A DNA stretch of 64,000 bases from Hymenobacter sp. YC55 (GCF_029433095.1 NZ_JARNTX010000002.1:186001-250000), one strand, 5' to 3'; counted from the stretch's first letter, positions 1 to 8,330 are shown. Notes: generated by a model from the sequence alone, not told the origin. Program-made: numbers and translations.

Positions 1-2
1 GT

Positions 3-236
3 AAGAAGCTAGCGGGTATTCAGGTGCATCAAAACGGTGGTATTCGGTCACAAATAGCACGTGCCTACGCCCTGGAAGATGTACCCGCGTACTTCCTGCT
101 CGCCGAAGACGGGACCTTCCTCAATACCAAGCCCAAGCGCCTAAGCAGCCATGCCGCCATCGACGAAATTAAAGAGGCATTCGGTAAGGCCAGCACCTAC
201 ACGAGTCTAATGCCTTCTGAGGCCACCGCCAAATAG
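3..236 (+). CDS. Thioredoxin-like (TlpA/AhpC-type) protein, C-terminal part
   Basis: The reading frame is open from the left edge of the window, so the gene begins upstream and only about 77 residues are visible. They show the second half of a thioredoxin fold. The segment 'LEDVPAYFLLAEDGTFL' has the cis-proline (V-P) and the following beta-hairpin typical of TlpA/ResA-like proteins, and an amphipathic last helix follows. The CXXC motif, if there is one, lies outside the window. Such proteins are usually periplasmic thiol-disulfide oxidoreductases; the exact subfamily cannot be decided here. The gene ends at a perfect palindrome shared with the convergent gene. Confidence 0.7.
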   Translation, partial: KKLAGIQVHQNGGIRSQIARAYALEDVPAYFLLAEDGTFLNTKPKRLSSHAAIDEIKEAFGKASTYTSLMPSEATAK

Positions 237-250
237 CTGGCTTCGATAAC

Positions 251-300
251 CCCAAACACAAAGCGCCTCCCGATGCATCGGGAGGCGCTTTGTGTTTGGG
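251..300. terminator. 50-bp perfect palindrome, bidirectional terminator
   Basis: Two 25-base arms are exact reverse complements with no spacer (centre between 275 and 276). The element sits between the stops of two convergent genes (236 and 314). The outer A-rich and T-rich parts of the arms give a T-rich tract after the GC-rich stem on both strands, which suits a bidirectional intrinsic terminator. Confidence 0.8.
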
Positions 301-313
301 ACCAACAAGAAAT

Positions 314-676
314 TTAGGCCGTGCGGAAACCGGAGGCCTGCTTGATGCTGCGCTCGTTGCCGGAAGCAGGATCGGAGTAGCTATGTTCCCCTACTTCAAT
401 GGATACTTTCTTGCCTAGCAATTGCTTGGTGTCAAGGTCTTTGCCCGCTTCGGGGTGAATGCCTACTGCCGAATACAAGGACAGCAAGATGGGCATGGCT
501 GTGGGTGAGGTATAAAAGCGCTGCGTGATAAAGCCGTCTTCGTTTTCCATGCGGGCAGCAAAAAACGGCACGTTCTGGTGCTCACTGGTACCTTCTTGAA
601 TGTCTGTTATTTCGACCGTGTGGCGGCCGTCGGGCAGGAATCCTTTGTCCTGGCCTTCTTCAACTTGAATTTTCAT
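314..676 (-). CDS. Conserved hypothetical protein, DUF669-like
   Basis: A 120-residue soluble protein with no signal peptide. It starts at an ATG (676). The pattern is a short N-terminal strand, 'LPDGRHTVEI' near residue 15, alternating strands, then 'LLGKKVSIEVGEHSY' near residue 85. This recalls the phage DUF669 single-strand-binding-like proteins, which open with an 'LPEGxYxVxI' strand and have a 'GKxxxVxV' strand. The resemblance is remote and is my inference; no phage genes lie nearby. The gene is monocistronic, convergent with the gene before it and divergent from the radical SAM gene after it. Confidence 0.55.
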   Translation of the reverse strand: MKIQVEEGQDKGFLPDGRHTVEITDIQEGTSEHQNVPFFAARMENEDGFITQRFYTSPTAMPILLSLYSAVGIHPEAGKDLDTKQLLGKKVSIEVGEHSYSDPASGNERSIKQASGFRTA

Positions 677-848
677 GGCTCGTCAGCTATAGATGTACTC
701 CTTTTACGGCAGCCAACAGCTTTAGGTTTTTGCCAATTAAATTAGTTGCGAATAGAGCAGTACTACGCTTGCTGTTGCGCTAGCAACTAAGCTTACCAAC
801 TATTGCAGGTAATAAGTGTTGGCATCTACCGTCTACCTTTACGTTGCT

Positions 849-1871
849 ATGGCTTCTCTGCTCACCGATTCGTTGAATTTCTTGTCGAAAGCTACTCCGC
901 GCCGAGTTTGGAATTCGGCGCAAGTAGTGGGAGGCTACGCATTGAGCAAGCTAACGGGGAAGGCGCGGCATTGGGGTTTGCCAGTAGCCTTGTCATTTGA
1001 GCCCACAACCAGTTGCAACCTACGCTGCCCGGAGTGCCCGAGCGGCTTGCGTTCCTTCACCCGCCCCACTGGCATGCTGCCCGACGACTTGTTCCGTAAA
1101 ACTATCGACGAGGTGGCGGCCCGGTTGTGGTACCTGATTTTCTACTTTCAGGGCGAGCCGTATCTGCACCCCAATTTTCTGGAGCTGGTCAACTACGCTT
1201 CGCGCAAAGGCATTTACACTGCCACGAGCACCAACGCCCATTACCTCAACGATACCAACGCCCGCCGCACCGTAGAAAGCGGGTTAGACCGGCTGATTAT
1301 TTCTCTGGATGGCACCACCCAAGAGGTGTACCAGCAGTACCGGGTGGGCGGCAAAATTGATAAGGTGCTGGAAGGAACGCGCAACCTGCTTCGGTGGCGT
1401 AAGGAATTGAAGTCGAGCACGCCGCGGGTGGTGTTTCAGTTTCTGGTGGTACGGCCCAACGAGCACCAAATGGAGGACGCCCGGCAGTTGGCCCGCGAAA
1501 TGGGCGTGGATGATGTGTGGTTCAAGACCGCGCAGATCTACGACTACCAAAACGGCTCCCCGCTCATTCCTACCATCGACTACTATTCGCGCTACGAAAA
1601 CACGGGCAACGGCACTTGGCAAATCAAAAACCGGCTACTCAACCACTGCTGGAAAATGTGGCACAGTTGCGTGGTCACCTGGGACGGCTTAGTGGTGCCC
1701 TGCTGCTTCGATAAGGATGCCGAGTACCGCCTCGGCGACTTACAGACGCAGACGTTTCGCCAGCTCTGGCACGGCACCAAATACCGTGACTTCCGGGCCT
1801 CCCTGCTGAAAGGCCGCGACCAGATAGAAATGTGCCGTAACTGCACCCAAGGAACCAAGGTGTGGGGCTGA
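849..1871 (+). CDS. Radical SAM protein with SPASM domain
   Basis: A 340-residue protein. The radical SAM cluster motif CxxxCxxC is Cys56, Cys60 and Cys63 ('CNLRCPEC') and binds the 4Fe-4S cluster that cleaves S-adenosylmethionine. The C-terminal 80 residues hold seven further cysteines ('CWKMWHSC', 'PCCFD', 'CRNC') in the arrangement of a SPASM domain, which holds auxiliary clusters. Family members modify peptides or small molecules; the substrate cannot be told. No precursor peptide or partner gene is adjacent. I chose the ATG at 849 (MASLL); an in-frame GTG at 816 would add 11 residues. The gene is alone between a divergent and a convergent neighbour. Confidence 0.85.
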   Translation: MASLLTDSLNFLSKATPRRVWNSAQVVGGYALSKLTGKARHWGLPVALSFEPTTSCNLRCPECPSGLRSFTRPTGMLPDDLFRKTIDEVAARLWYLIFYFQGEPYLHPNFLELVNYASRKGIYTATSTNAHYLNDTNARRTVESGLDRLIISLDGTTQEVYQQYRVGGKIDKVLEGTRNLLRWRKELKSSTPRVVFQFLVVRPNEHQMEDARQLAREMGVDDVWFKTAQIYDYQNGSPLIPTIDYYSRYENTGNGTWQIKNRLLNHCWKMWHSCVVTWDGLVVPCCFDKDAEYRLGDLQTQTFRQLWHGTKYRDFRASLLKGRDQIEMCRNCTQGTKVWG

Positions 1872-1914
1872 AAACTAGCTAAAGCACGCCTGCGCAGGTG
1901 GTAGAAATCAACTC

Positions 1915-3207
1915 TTATTGACCCGATGGATACAAGTCTGGCGGATTGTGCTCGTCGGCGTGCGTGGGCAGGGGATGGAGCGCCTGAGTTTCGTCGATGA
2001 AAAGGAAGGCATCGTAACGGTCGGGGATGACGGAGGGCACGTAGTTGCCGAACCGCTCGAACTCCGGCCGGTACACCACTCCGATGGCCCGGTGGCCGAT
2101 GGGCTGCTGGAGTTCCTTGTGTTCTCGCAGCTCCGAGGAAAGCAGAAGGGCATTGTCGCCGGCTAGCTGCTGGTGAAGCTGGTGCTCCCACGAGTCGCGG
2201 GTGGCGGCGGGTACGGTCATCTTTTCGGGCGTGGCGCCCCATTTTTTGCCCGCAATAACGGAACCCTGGTAGGAGCCAAAGCCGGCAATAAACACGTTTT
2301 CACGGCCATACGCTTCTCGCGTTAGCTGCCCAACGTTCACCATATCCTCGCGGCGCATATCGGTGTAGCGAGCGTCGCCCACGTGCGTGTTGTGCTCCCA
2401 GATAATGGCTTTGCTGTCGGGGCCATGCAGGTCGAGGAGGCGAGTGAGGGTCTCCATCATGTGGTTGTCGCGCACATTCCAGGACGCAGAGCCGCCGCGC
2501 AGCATGGCCCGGTAGTAGCGTTCGGCATTCACGGCGACCAGCGCGTTTTGGTCGGCTCCAAATTTAGTTTCGCGGTCAGCCAAGCCGTCGAGCTGTTGGG
2601 CGGTTTGTTTGCGCAGGGCGCGCAGCATATCCGTTACTTCGTCCTGGCAATCATCAGACACGAAGGCAATGGCTTGGGCATACTCCTGCGGGTCGTTGCC
2701 GTAGGGCTCGAAACACTGGAATGCCCGTTGGGCCGCTTGCACGGCACCGTCGCCCTGCTTTTCTACATAATGCAATATCTCCTGCAACGATTCCCACAAG
2801 CTGTACACGTCTAACCCGTAGAACCCTACCCGCTGCTCAACGGGTTGCTGGCGGTTGTGCGTGTGCAGCCAATCCACGAGGCCCACAATTTCCCAGTTGC
2901 CCCACATCCAGGTCGGCCAGCGATTGAAGGTGCGCAGCAACTGTGGCACCGAGCCGTAGGTTACCTCGTCTTTCTTGATGGCGGCATTCACCTCGAAACA
3001 GTCGGGCCAGTCGCCTTCCACGGCAATGAACTGAAAGCCTTTCTCTTGAATCAGCCGTTTGGATATGGTGGTGCGCCAAGTGTAGTACTCGGCAGTGCCG
3101 TGCGAGGCCTCGCCGAGCAGTACAATGCGCTTGTCGCCAATGGCTTGCATAAGTGGATCGAGGTCGGAGGCGGTACGCAAGGGGTGGGTTGGGAGAGCCG
3201 TTTTCAT
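1915..3207 (-). CDS. Erythromycin esterase family protein
   Basis: A 430-residue protein matching the erythromycin esterase (EreA/EreB-like) superfamily along its length. The signature 'LLGEASHGTAEYY' supplies the catalytic-type histidine, 'AVEGDWPD' follows, and a later 'IWEHNTHVGD' supplies the second conserved histidine. True Ere enzymes hydrolyse the macrolide lactone, but most chromosomal homologues in environmental bacteria have unknown substrates, so resistance should not be assumed. Start chosen at ATG 3207 (MKTAL); the frame is open for 22 more codons upstream, but that stretch is Cys/Arg-rich and unlike the family. Confidence 0.8.
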   Translation of the reverse strand: MKTALPTHPLRTASDLDPLMQAIGDKRIVLLGEASHGTAEYYTWRTTISKRLIQEKGFQFIAVEGDWPDCFEVNAAIKKDEVTYGSVPQLLRTFNRWPTWMWGNWEIVGLVDWLHTHNRQQPVEQRVGFYGLDVYSLWESLQEILHYVEKQGDGAVQAAQRAFQCFEPYGNDPQEYAQAIAFVSDDCQDEVTDMLRALRKQTAQQLDGLADRETKFGADQNALVAVNAERYYRAMLRGGSASWNVRDNHMMETLTRLLDLHGPDSKAIIWEHNTHVGDARYTDMRREDMVNVGQLTREAYGRENVFIAGFGSYQGSVIAGKKWGATPEKMTVPAATRDSWEHQLHQQLAGDNALLLSSELREHKELQQPIGHRAIGVVYRPEFERFGNYVPSVIPDRYDAFLFIDETQALHPLPTHADEHNPPDLYPSGQ

Positions 3208-3305
3208 GGGTTGTAGTCGAGATTGGGTGGGGCAGAAACAGCAGAGTGCGCCCCGAATTGCTTCGGGACGCACTCTAGCGAAGGTGGTGGCCGGGAAGGA
3301 GGAGC

Positions 3306-3647
3306 TTACTTATGCTCTTTCTTCAAGTTTTTGCCTAAGTCTTCTACTTGTTTGAGGAAGTCAAGCGCGTCGGAGTCGCCGTAGGTACCGTAGGCAGAAG
3401 AAATGGTGCCTCGTTCGCCGTCGGCGGTTTCAAGCGCATATAGGATGGACATATCGTCGGGGTCACTTTCGCCTTCGAAGCGGTAGAAGTCTACAATTAC
3501 AACTTCGTTGGGGGCATAGCTCTTGCTCCGCTCTTCGCTGATGGTGTGGAGGCGACCATCAGATACGCGAAAGTCGGCCGTGAAACCGTCCTTTTTGAGC
3601 TTCTCTTCCACTTTCATGAGTGAGCGTTCTTCTTCTTTGTCTTGCAT
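3306..3647 (-). CDS. Small conserved Bacteroidota protein ('YRFEG' family)
   Basis: A 113-residue soluble protein. The block 'PNEVVIVDFYRFEGESDPDD' followed by 'YALETADG' and 'SSAYGTYGD' matches a small family common in Bacteroidota, from memory often labelled 'phosphoribosylpyrophosphate synthetase'. No PRPP-binding loop or transferase fold is present, so that label is probably a propagated error. Function unknown. The N-terminus is acidic and lysine-rich; a second ATG ten codons in (MKVEE) is an equally good start. It lies about 100 bases downstream of no obvious partner and upstream of the esterase gene on the same strand. Confidence 0.7.
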   Translation of the reverse strand: MQDKEEERSLMKVEEKLKKDGFTADFRVSDGRLHTISEERSKSYAPNEVVIVDFYRFEGESDPDDMSILYALETADGERGTISSAYGTYGDSDALDFLKQVEDLGKNLKKEHK

Positions 3648-3691
3648 GATGGTAGAGTTCGGTTGGAAAGCTGAAGCATTAAAAGGGCGTT

Positions 3692-3736
3692 AAAACAAAC
3701 CCCCGTACCGGCTATACGGAGCCAGTACGGGGGCAG
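3692..3736 (-). terminator. Intrinsic terminator of the Cys-rich membrane protein gene
   Basis: On the minus strand a 9-bp GC stem (arms 3725-3733 and 3700-3708) closes a 16-base loop and is followed by TTTGTTTT. It lies 36 bases after the stop of the gene at 3769. Confidence 0.65.
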
Positions 3737-3768
3737 GTTGCCAAAAATATGGAAAGTGAAATGTGAAG

Positions 3769-3963
3769 CTACTTCGCGCCGCGGCTAGCTGCCGCCTCAA
3801 TCGTGCGTTGCAGCCGGTCGACGTCGATGGTGCCGCAAGCTCCACCGCAGCCTTTTGCGCAGCCCGTTGAGGATTTGTCGAAAAATGCCCGCCAGAAAAT
3901 ACGCCCTACATAGAAGGAAGCCCCGGCGAAAAGCAGAACAATAATGAGTGTCTGAATCAGCAT
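3769..3963 (-). CDS. FeoB-associated Cys-rich membrane protein-like
   Basis: A 64-residue protein with one N-terminal membrane helix (residues 2-20) followed by a short cysteine-rich stretch 'GCAKGCGGACG' near residues 34-44. This is the layout of the small FeoB-associated Cys-rich membrane proteins (FeoC/P-like), thought to support ferrous iron uptake. No feoA or feoB gene is within reach here, so the link to iron is by family resemblance only. It has its own terminator and a palindromic repeat lies upstream. Confidence 0.7.
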   Translation of the reverse strand: MLIQTLIIVLLFAGASFYVGRIFWRAFFDKSSTGCAKGCGGACGTIDVDRLQRTIEAAASRGAK

Positions 3964-4124
3964 GATGCTTGCAAAACTACAACACCTACGGAAAAGTTTG
4001 CTGGCGCGGGACCTTTACTTCCTGGTTTATAGAAAGATTTGCTCCCTAAAGCTAGTAGGCTTGTTTTCTCAGAGAAGAGGATAAGGATAGTTGGCTACTC
4101 ATTGCTGGCGTTGCCAAACTATCT

Positions 4125-4216
4125 GTCATGCTGAGCGGAGCCGAAGCATCTCGCGTGCTGACGCTGGAGTAGTATATACCACACTAGCGAGATGCTTCGG
4201 CTCCGCTCAGCATGAC
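4125..4216. repeat. Palindromic intergenic repeat, family A copy 1
   Basis: Two perfect 30-base arms (4125-4154 and 4187-4216) beginning GTCATGCTGAGCGGAGCCGA flank a 32-base centre. The same arm sequence returns at 39054-39148 and, with two changes, at 43205-43303. It lies in the 353-base gap 3964-4316; nothing else was recognised in that gap. Confidence 0.9.
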
Positions 4217-4316
4217 TGTTCTTGTGGATCGTTCGGGGGGTAACCAACCATCCCTTTACCCCTCCTGAGGAGGGGAACTAGCTACTAGCTCTAGTTTCAG
4301 TGCAACGTGTTCTAAG

Positions 4317-5120
4317 CTAGGCTTGCACCTGCCAGAACTCCCGGACGGTATCCTGCATTTCCTGGTGAATATGGCTGTTGCTGGCTATTAGCTCCCGACC
4401 AAAAATTGGGTCGCCATCTTCGAGGAACTGCGTAACGCGGCCACCGGCTTCGCGCACGAGCAGAATACCAGCGGCTACGTCGTAGGAGTTAAGGTTGAAC
4501 TCGAAGAAGCTCTCGAAGCGGCCGGCGGCCACGTACGCCAGATCAACGGCGGCGGAACCGAAGCGGCGGACACCATGCGAGCGTTCCATGAAGGCCCCTA
4601 AGAGTTGGAGGTAGGTAGGCAACTGCCCAAACTGCGAGTAGGGGAAACCAGTAGCTACCAAAGAGCCACTGAGTTGCGAAATGTCGCTGACGTGAATTGG
4701 AATTTCGTTGCAGAAAGCCCCGGAGCCGATGGCGGCGCGAAAGCATTCGTCGCGATTCACTTCGTACACTACCCCGGCAACTAGCTCTTGGTGGTGCATC
4801 AGCGCAACGCTCACCGAGTAGCAGGGCAGGCCGTGCACGAAATTGGTGGTACCATCGAGCGGGTCGATAATCCAGTTGTATTCGTCGGCTTGCACGGCGC
4901 CTTCGGTGCCTTCTTCAGTGATGAAGCCTGCTTCAGGCAACAACTCGCGCAGCCCGGCTACGAGCAGCTTTTCCGTTTCCTTATCCACGTAGGATACCAG
5001 GTCGTGCAGGCCTTTGGTTTCGACGCGGCCCCGGTCGAAGGTGGCGGCTTCTTGACGAATAAACTGGCCCGCGTGGCGGGTAACGGCGGCTAGCTGAAAG
5101 CTGAGTTGATTGTAATCCAT
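4317..5120 (-). CDS. suhB: Inositol monophosphatase family protein
   Basis: A 267-residue Mg2+-dependent phosphatase of the IMPase/SuhB family. The metal site is complete: 'ITEEG' with Glu70, 'DPLDGT' with Asp86 and Asp89, and the late 'YDVAAG' aspartate. It hydrolyses inositol-1-phosphate or related sugar phosphates; SuhB in E. coli also takes part in rRNA antitermination, which cannot be inferred for this gene. Start is ATG 5120 (MDYNQL), giving the usual family length. It is the last gene of a tight minus-strand operon with rsmI, lnt and an unknown gene. Confidence 0.85.
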   Translation of the reverse strand: MDYNQLSFQLAAVTRHAGQFIRQEAATFDRGRVETKGLHDLVSYVDKETEKLLVAGLRELLPEAGFITEEGTEGAVQADEYNWIIDPLDGTTNFVHGLPCYSVSVALMHHQELVAGVVYEVNRDECFRAAIGSGAFCNEIPIHVSDISQLSGSLVATGFPYSQFGQLPTYLQLLGAFMERSHGVRRFGSAAVDLAYVAAGRFESFFEFNLNSYDVAAGILLVREAGGRVTQFLEDGDPIFGRELIASNSHIHQEMQDTVREFWQVQA

Positions 5121-5146
5121 AAATTGGTAAGTGGCGCCTTGTGCAG

Positions 5147-5509
5147 TCAAAGGGATAAAGAGTTCGGTGACGACTGTGGGCCGAAAGGTAACCACCGGCC
5201 ATCAACTAATTTCTCAAAACTACCCCATTGTGGCGTTCCCTCGTCCCGGCCTTTCACACGCACTGGTGCAATCCAATCCTGTTGACAGCCGGGTAGAGGA
5301 TCTGGAATAGTTTGCCAGTCGGTTAAAGCAACGCCATATGCTTTACTAGCAGCTTCTGCATCGGTTAGTGATTCATGCCACGAATCCCAAAGGCAAGCGG
5401 CATCCTCTTTCGTATCGTAGCCAAATAAATACACGCCCTCCTTTGTCTGGTGTATCAGCAAGCGCTTCAACTCCGAAGTAGGTTGAGGGATTAGGGCCGT
5501 CTTTCTCAC
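5147..5509 (-). CDS. Hypothetical protein between lnt and suhB
   Basis: A 120-residue soluble protein that I do not recognise. The likely start is GTG 5509, one base beyond the lnt stop (5511-5513), and the stop is 26 bases from the suhB start, so it is cotranscribed. An upstream start at 5554, inside lnt, would add 15 residues. It is rich in Trp ('CLWDSWHES', 'DWQTIP', 'QQDWIAP', 'PQWGSF'), with no cysteine pairs, membrane segment or known motif. The Trp and Pro spacing suggests a small globular beta domain. Base composition is slightly more AT-rich than lnt. Confidence 0.6.
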   Translation of the reverse strand: MRKTALIPQPTSELKRLLIHQTKEGVYLFGYDTKEDAACLWDSWHESLTDAEAASKAYGVALTDWQTIPDPLPGCQQDWIAPVRVKGRDEGTPQWGSFEKLVDGRWLPFGPQSSPNSLSL

Positions 5510-5510
5510 T

Positions 5511-7262
5511 TCAATTAAATGAAGTTCGCCGCCGTGATGCCTGCACCAGCACAAACACCAACAGCAACACTGCCAGCACCTGCGTAGCGGGGCCTAATAG
5601 GTCGCCGTGCTTCACGTAGAAGGTTAGCTCGTGGTTGAGATGCACCGCGTGGCGGCTAACCGCTTGTACCCACCATTCGGTGCGCGTCAGGACTTCACCT
5701 TTTTGATTGATGAAGCCCGAAATACCGGTGTTGGCGGAGCGGGCAATGTCGCGGCGGGTTTCGATGGCGCGGAGGGTGGCGTACTGGAAATGCTGCTTGT
5801 GGCCGGGCGAGTCGCTCCACCAACCGTCGTTGGTGATGATGCCGATGAGCGTTGCGCCGTTCTTGATGTACTCGGCCATGAAGTCGCCGTACACCGATTC
5901 GTAGCAAATGGAAGGTGCTAGGCGCAGAGCGGGGGTATTGGTCTTGAACACGGTCCGCTGGTCTTGGCTGCCGTACGAACCCACGGTGCCGCCCAAGTCG
6001 ATGTTGGAAATAAGCTTGGTAAGCACTACCGGCACCTTCTCCACGCCTGGCACCAGGCGCGACTTATGGTAGAACGTAACCGGAGCAGTGGCACTCGTAA
6101 AGTGAACGGCCGTATTGAATACATCATAGTACCCCAGGTCGTCGCGGAAGCGGGCCGTGGGGGTGGCCGTTTCCTTGTTGCTGCCGTACATCTTGATGGT
6201 GGTCATGCCCGTAATCAGCTCGACACCAGGATGCTGACGAAGCCAGTCGCGCAAGCGAATCACCTTAGAGTTCGACTCGAAGTTCTGCTCGAAATACGCT
6301 TCTTCGAGTGCCGTTTCAGGCCAAAGCACGAGCCGGGTTTGCGGTGTAAGCTGTTGCTCGGTAAGACCAATAAGGCGGGTTACCTGCTGGTCGTACGGGA
6401 TGAAGTTGGGGTTGCTGCTGAACTTCTCCAGAAACGGGTCTACGTTGGGCTGCACCACAACCACTTCGGCTGTTTCACCTTTCTCTTGGTAGGTGGCTCC
6501 AATGAAGTAGGAGAAAAGAATAGGCAGCAGCACCGCCAGTATCGGGGCCAACCAGCGGGCCGCTACTGGCCGCCCAAGTGGTGCAGCACTAGGCTGATGC
6601 GCTATAGCATGCTGGCTGCTAGGGGAGGAAGTAGCCGAGCGTTGGAAGCCAAACCAGGCGCGGAACACCAGGATACTTACCACCCATATCCACAACGAGC
6701 CGCCCAAAAAGCCCGTGTATTCGTACCACTGCACCCATTGGTTGGCCTGCGCGAAGCCGTTGCCAAGCGTAAGCCAGGGCCAGGTCAGGTCCCAGTGCAG
6801 GTGCAGTTGCTCGAAGGCAATCCAGTAGATGGGCAGCGAGATATAGCCGAGCGTGGGGCCCGCCAGCCGCTTGGTATGGTAGAAAGCCATGGTTGGGATG
6901 CACATCAGCAGCGCGTTGAGCACCACGGCGGCAATGCCACCACCCAAGGTACTGAAACTCACCCACCAGGTAGTAAAGGCGTTCCAAAGCACCAGCAGCA
7001 AATACGTGTAGCGGAACACTTTCCAGCCACTAGAGCCGCGTGCTACCAGCAGCTGCTCCATGCGCAAATACGGCACCCAGGCCACCAGCAGCACAGCCGC
7101 CAGCGCCGACAGCGGGCTGGGATGTACCGGCCAGCCTAGCCACAAGAGCCCAGCCCCCAATAAGGCCAACAAACTCGGCCGCCAGTACGCAACGCGCGCC
7201 GAAGCGCTGGTTGCCGATGAGGCTGCCACTGGTATTTCTGATACAGACGGTTTAGTCAGCAC
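5511..7262 (-). CDS. lnt: Apolipoprotein N-acyltransferase
   Basis: A 583-residue inner-membrane enzyme that adds the third acyl chain to lipoproteins. The N-terminal half has several hydrophobic helices; the C-terminal half is a nitrilase-like periplasmic domain followed by a last membrane helix. The catalytic Glu is in 'LWPETALEE', the Lys in 'YHKSRLVPGVEKVP' and the Cys in 'SICYESVYG'; 'TNDGWW' and 'RAIETRRDIARSANTG' are further signatures. Start is GTG 7262, overlapping the rsmI stop by 11 bases, which suggests translational coupling. A Ser/Pro/Ala-rich insertion precedes the helix before the nitrilase domain. The many lipoprotein genes in this window are its expected substrates. Confidence 0.93.
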   Translation of the reverse strand: MLTKPSVSEIPVAASSATSASARVAYWRPSLLALLGAGLLWLGWPVHPSPLSALAAVLLVAWVPYLRMEQLLVARGSSGWKVFRYTYLLLVLWNAFTTWWVSFSTLGGGIAAVVLNALLMCIPTMAFYHTKRLAGPTLGYISLPIYWIAFEQLHLHWDLTWPWLTLGNGFAQANQWVQWYEYTGFLGGSLWIWVVSILVFRAWFGFQRSATSSPSSQHAIAHQPSAAPLGRPVAARWLAPILAVLLPILFSYFIGATYQEKGETAEVVVVQPNVDPFLEKFSSNPNFIPYDQQVTRLIGLTEQQLTPQTRLVLWPETALEEAYFEQNFESNSKVIRLRDWLRQHPGVELITGMTTIKMYGSNKETATPTARFRDDLGYYDVFNTAVHFTSATAPVTFYHKSRLVPGVEKVPVVLTKLISNIDLGGTVGSYGSQDQRTVFKTNTPALRLAPSICYESVYGDFMAEYIKNGATLIGIITNDGWWSDSPGHKQHFQYATLRAIETRRDIARSANTGISGFINQKGEVLTRTEWWVQAVSRHAVHLNHELTFYVKHGDLLGPATQVLAVLLLVFVLVQASRRRTSFN

Positions 7263-7968
7263 GACGCTCCTCTTTAAGGTCTTTTTGGCCTTGAACTACT
7301 ACTACAATTTCTCCCTTGATGCTGGCCCGCGCCGCGAAGCTAGCGGCTAGTTCCGCTAGGCTGCCGTTCACCGTTTCCTCGAACAGCTTAGTTAGCTCCC
7401 GGCTCACCGACGCCTGTCGGTCGGGCCCTAGCACTTCGCCTAGCTGCTCCAGCGTCTTCACTATCCGGTGCGGCGACTCGTAGAAAATCATGGTGCGGGT
7501 TTCCGCAGCAAGTTCGCGCAAGCGAGTTTGGCGGCCTTTCTTCACCGGCAGAAACCCTTCAAACGAAAACCGCTCGGCCCCGAAGCCCGACTTAAGCAGT
7601 GCCGGCACAAACGCCGTAGCACCCGGCAAACATTCCACTTTCAGGCCGCGCGCCAGACATTCTCTTACCAACAAAAAGCCCGGGTCGGAAATTCCGGGTG
7701 TACCGGCATCCGACACTAAGGCCATGGTTTCGCCTTTTTCCAGCCGCTCCAGCAGACGCTGTACCTGCTGGTGCTCGTTGTGGAGGTGGTAGCTGAGCAT
7801 GGGCTTCTTCAACCCTAAGTGTTGCATGAGGCGGCCACTGGTACGGGTGTCTTCGGCCAGCACCGTATCCACCTCGCCCAGCACCCGAATAGCCCGCAGG
7901 GTAATGTCTTCGAGGTTACCGATAGGAGTGGGCACTAAGTAAAGCAGGGTGGTAGCAGGTTCCGACAT
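7252..7968 (-). CDS. rsmI: 16S rRNA (cytidine-1402-2'-O)-methyltransferase
   Basis: A 238-residue tetrapyrrole-methylase-fold enzyme that 2'-O-methylates C1402 in the decoding centre of 16S rRNA. Signatures are 'LVPTPIGNLEDITLRA' at the N-terminus, 'LAEDTR', 'LVSDAGTPGISDPG' (SAM binding) and 'FYESPHRI'. Start is ATG 7968 (MSEPATT); the open frame upstream to 8046 lacks family similarity. First gene of the operon rsmI-lnt-unknown-suhB. Confidence 0.93.
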   Translation of the reverse strand: MSEPATTLLYLVPTPIGNLEDITLRAIRVLGEVDTVLAEDTRTSGRLMQHLGLKKPMLSYHLHNEHQQVQRLLERLEKGETMALVSDAGTPGISDPGFLLVRECLARGLKVECLPGATAFVPALLKSGFGAERFSFEGFLPVKKGRQTRLRELAAETRTMIFYESPHRIVKTLEQLGEVLGPDRQASVSRELTKLFEETVNGSLAELAASFAARASIKGEIVVVVQGQKDLKEERRAD

Positions 7969-8075
7969 AAAGACAAAGGTAGGACGTGGAGCATCAGCAG
8001 CGGCTAACGCTAGGCAGTGGCAAGCAAGTTTCAGCCTGCGGTTCACTTCGCCAGGGCTACACTAGTAGTCGGTAC

Positions 8076-8330
8076 TTAGGCGACCTTTGCGCCGTGCTGT
8101 TCAGCTAGTTGGTCGATGGCTTCGGCTAGCCGATGGTCTCGTTTGGTTACGGTGTTGCCGGCGTCGTGGGTGCGGAGCCGGAATTCGACGGTGCTGTACT
8201 CGTTGGCCCACCACGGATGATGGTCGAGCCGTTCAGCAGCAGCGGCCACGTCGGTCATGAACGCAAAAGCCGTTTTGAAGTCGGGAAAGCGGAAGGTGCG
8301 CGTAAGGGCATTGTCTTGTTCAGTCCACAT
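8076..8330 (-). CDS. 4a-hydroxytetrahydrobiopterin dehydratase (PCD/DCoH)
   Basis: An 84-residue protein of usual family length. The conserved 'AERLDHHPWWANEY' contains the active-site His pair and Trp, and 'VEFRLRTHDAGNTVTKRD' gives the C-terminal sheet. It regenerates dihydropterin from the carbinolamine formed by aromatic amino-acid hydroxylases. Start is ATG 8330 (MWTEQ). It lies 107 bases upstream of rsmI on the same strand, possibly cotranscribed. Confidence 0.88.
   Translation of the reverse strand: MWTEQDNALTRTFRFPDFKTAFAFMTDVAAAAERLDHHPWWANEYSTVEFRLRTHDAGNTVTKRDHRLAEAIDQLAEQHGAKVA

Noticed and set aside
1915..3207. Macrolide resistance determinant
   Set aside because: The family is broad and mostly of unknown substrate; no resistance or mobile context is present.
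3306..3647. Label 'phosphoribosylpyrophosphate synthetase' for this small family
   Set aside because: 113 residues with no PRPP-binding loop or nucleotide site cannot be that enzyme; described as unknown function instead.
5964..7139. 391-codon open frame on the plus strand
   Set aside because: Antisense shadow of lnt, whose catalytic motifs are intact; the frame translates to a His/Arg-rich sequence with no family features.
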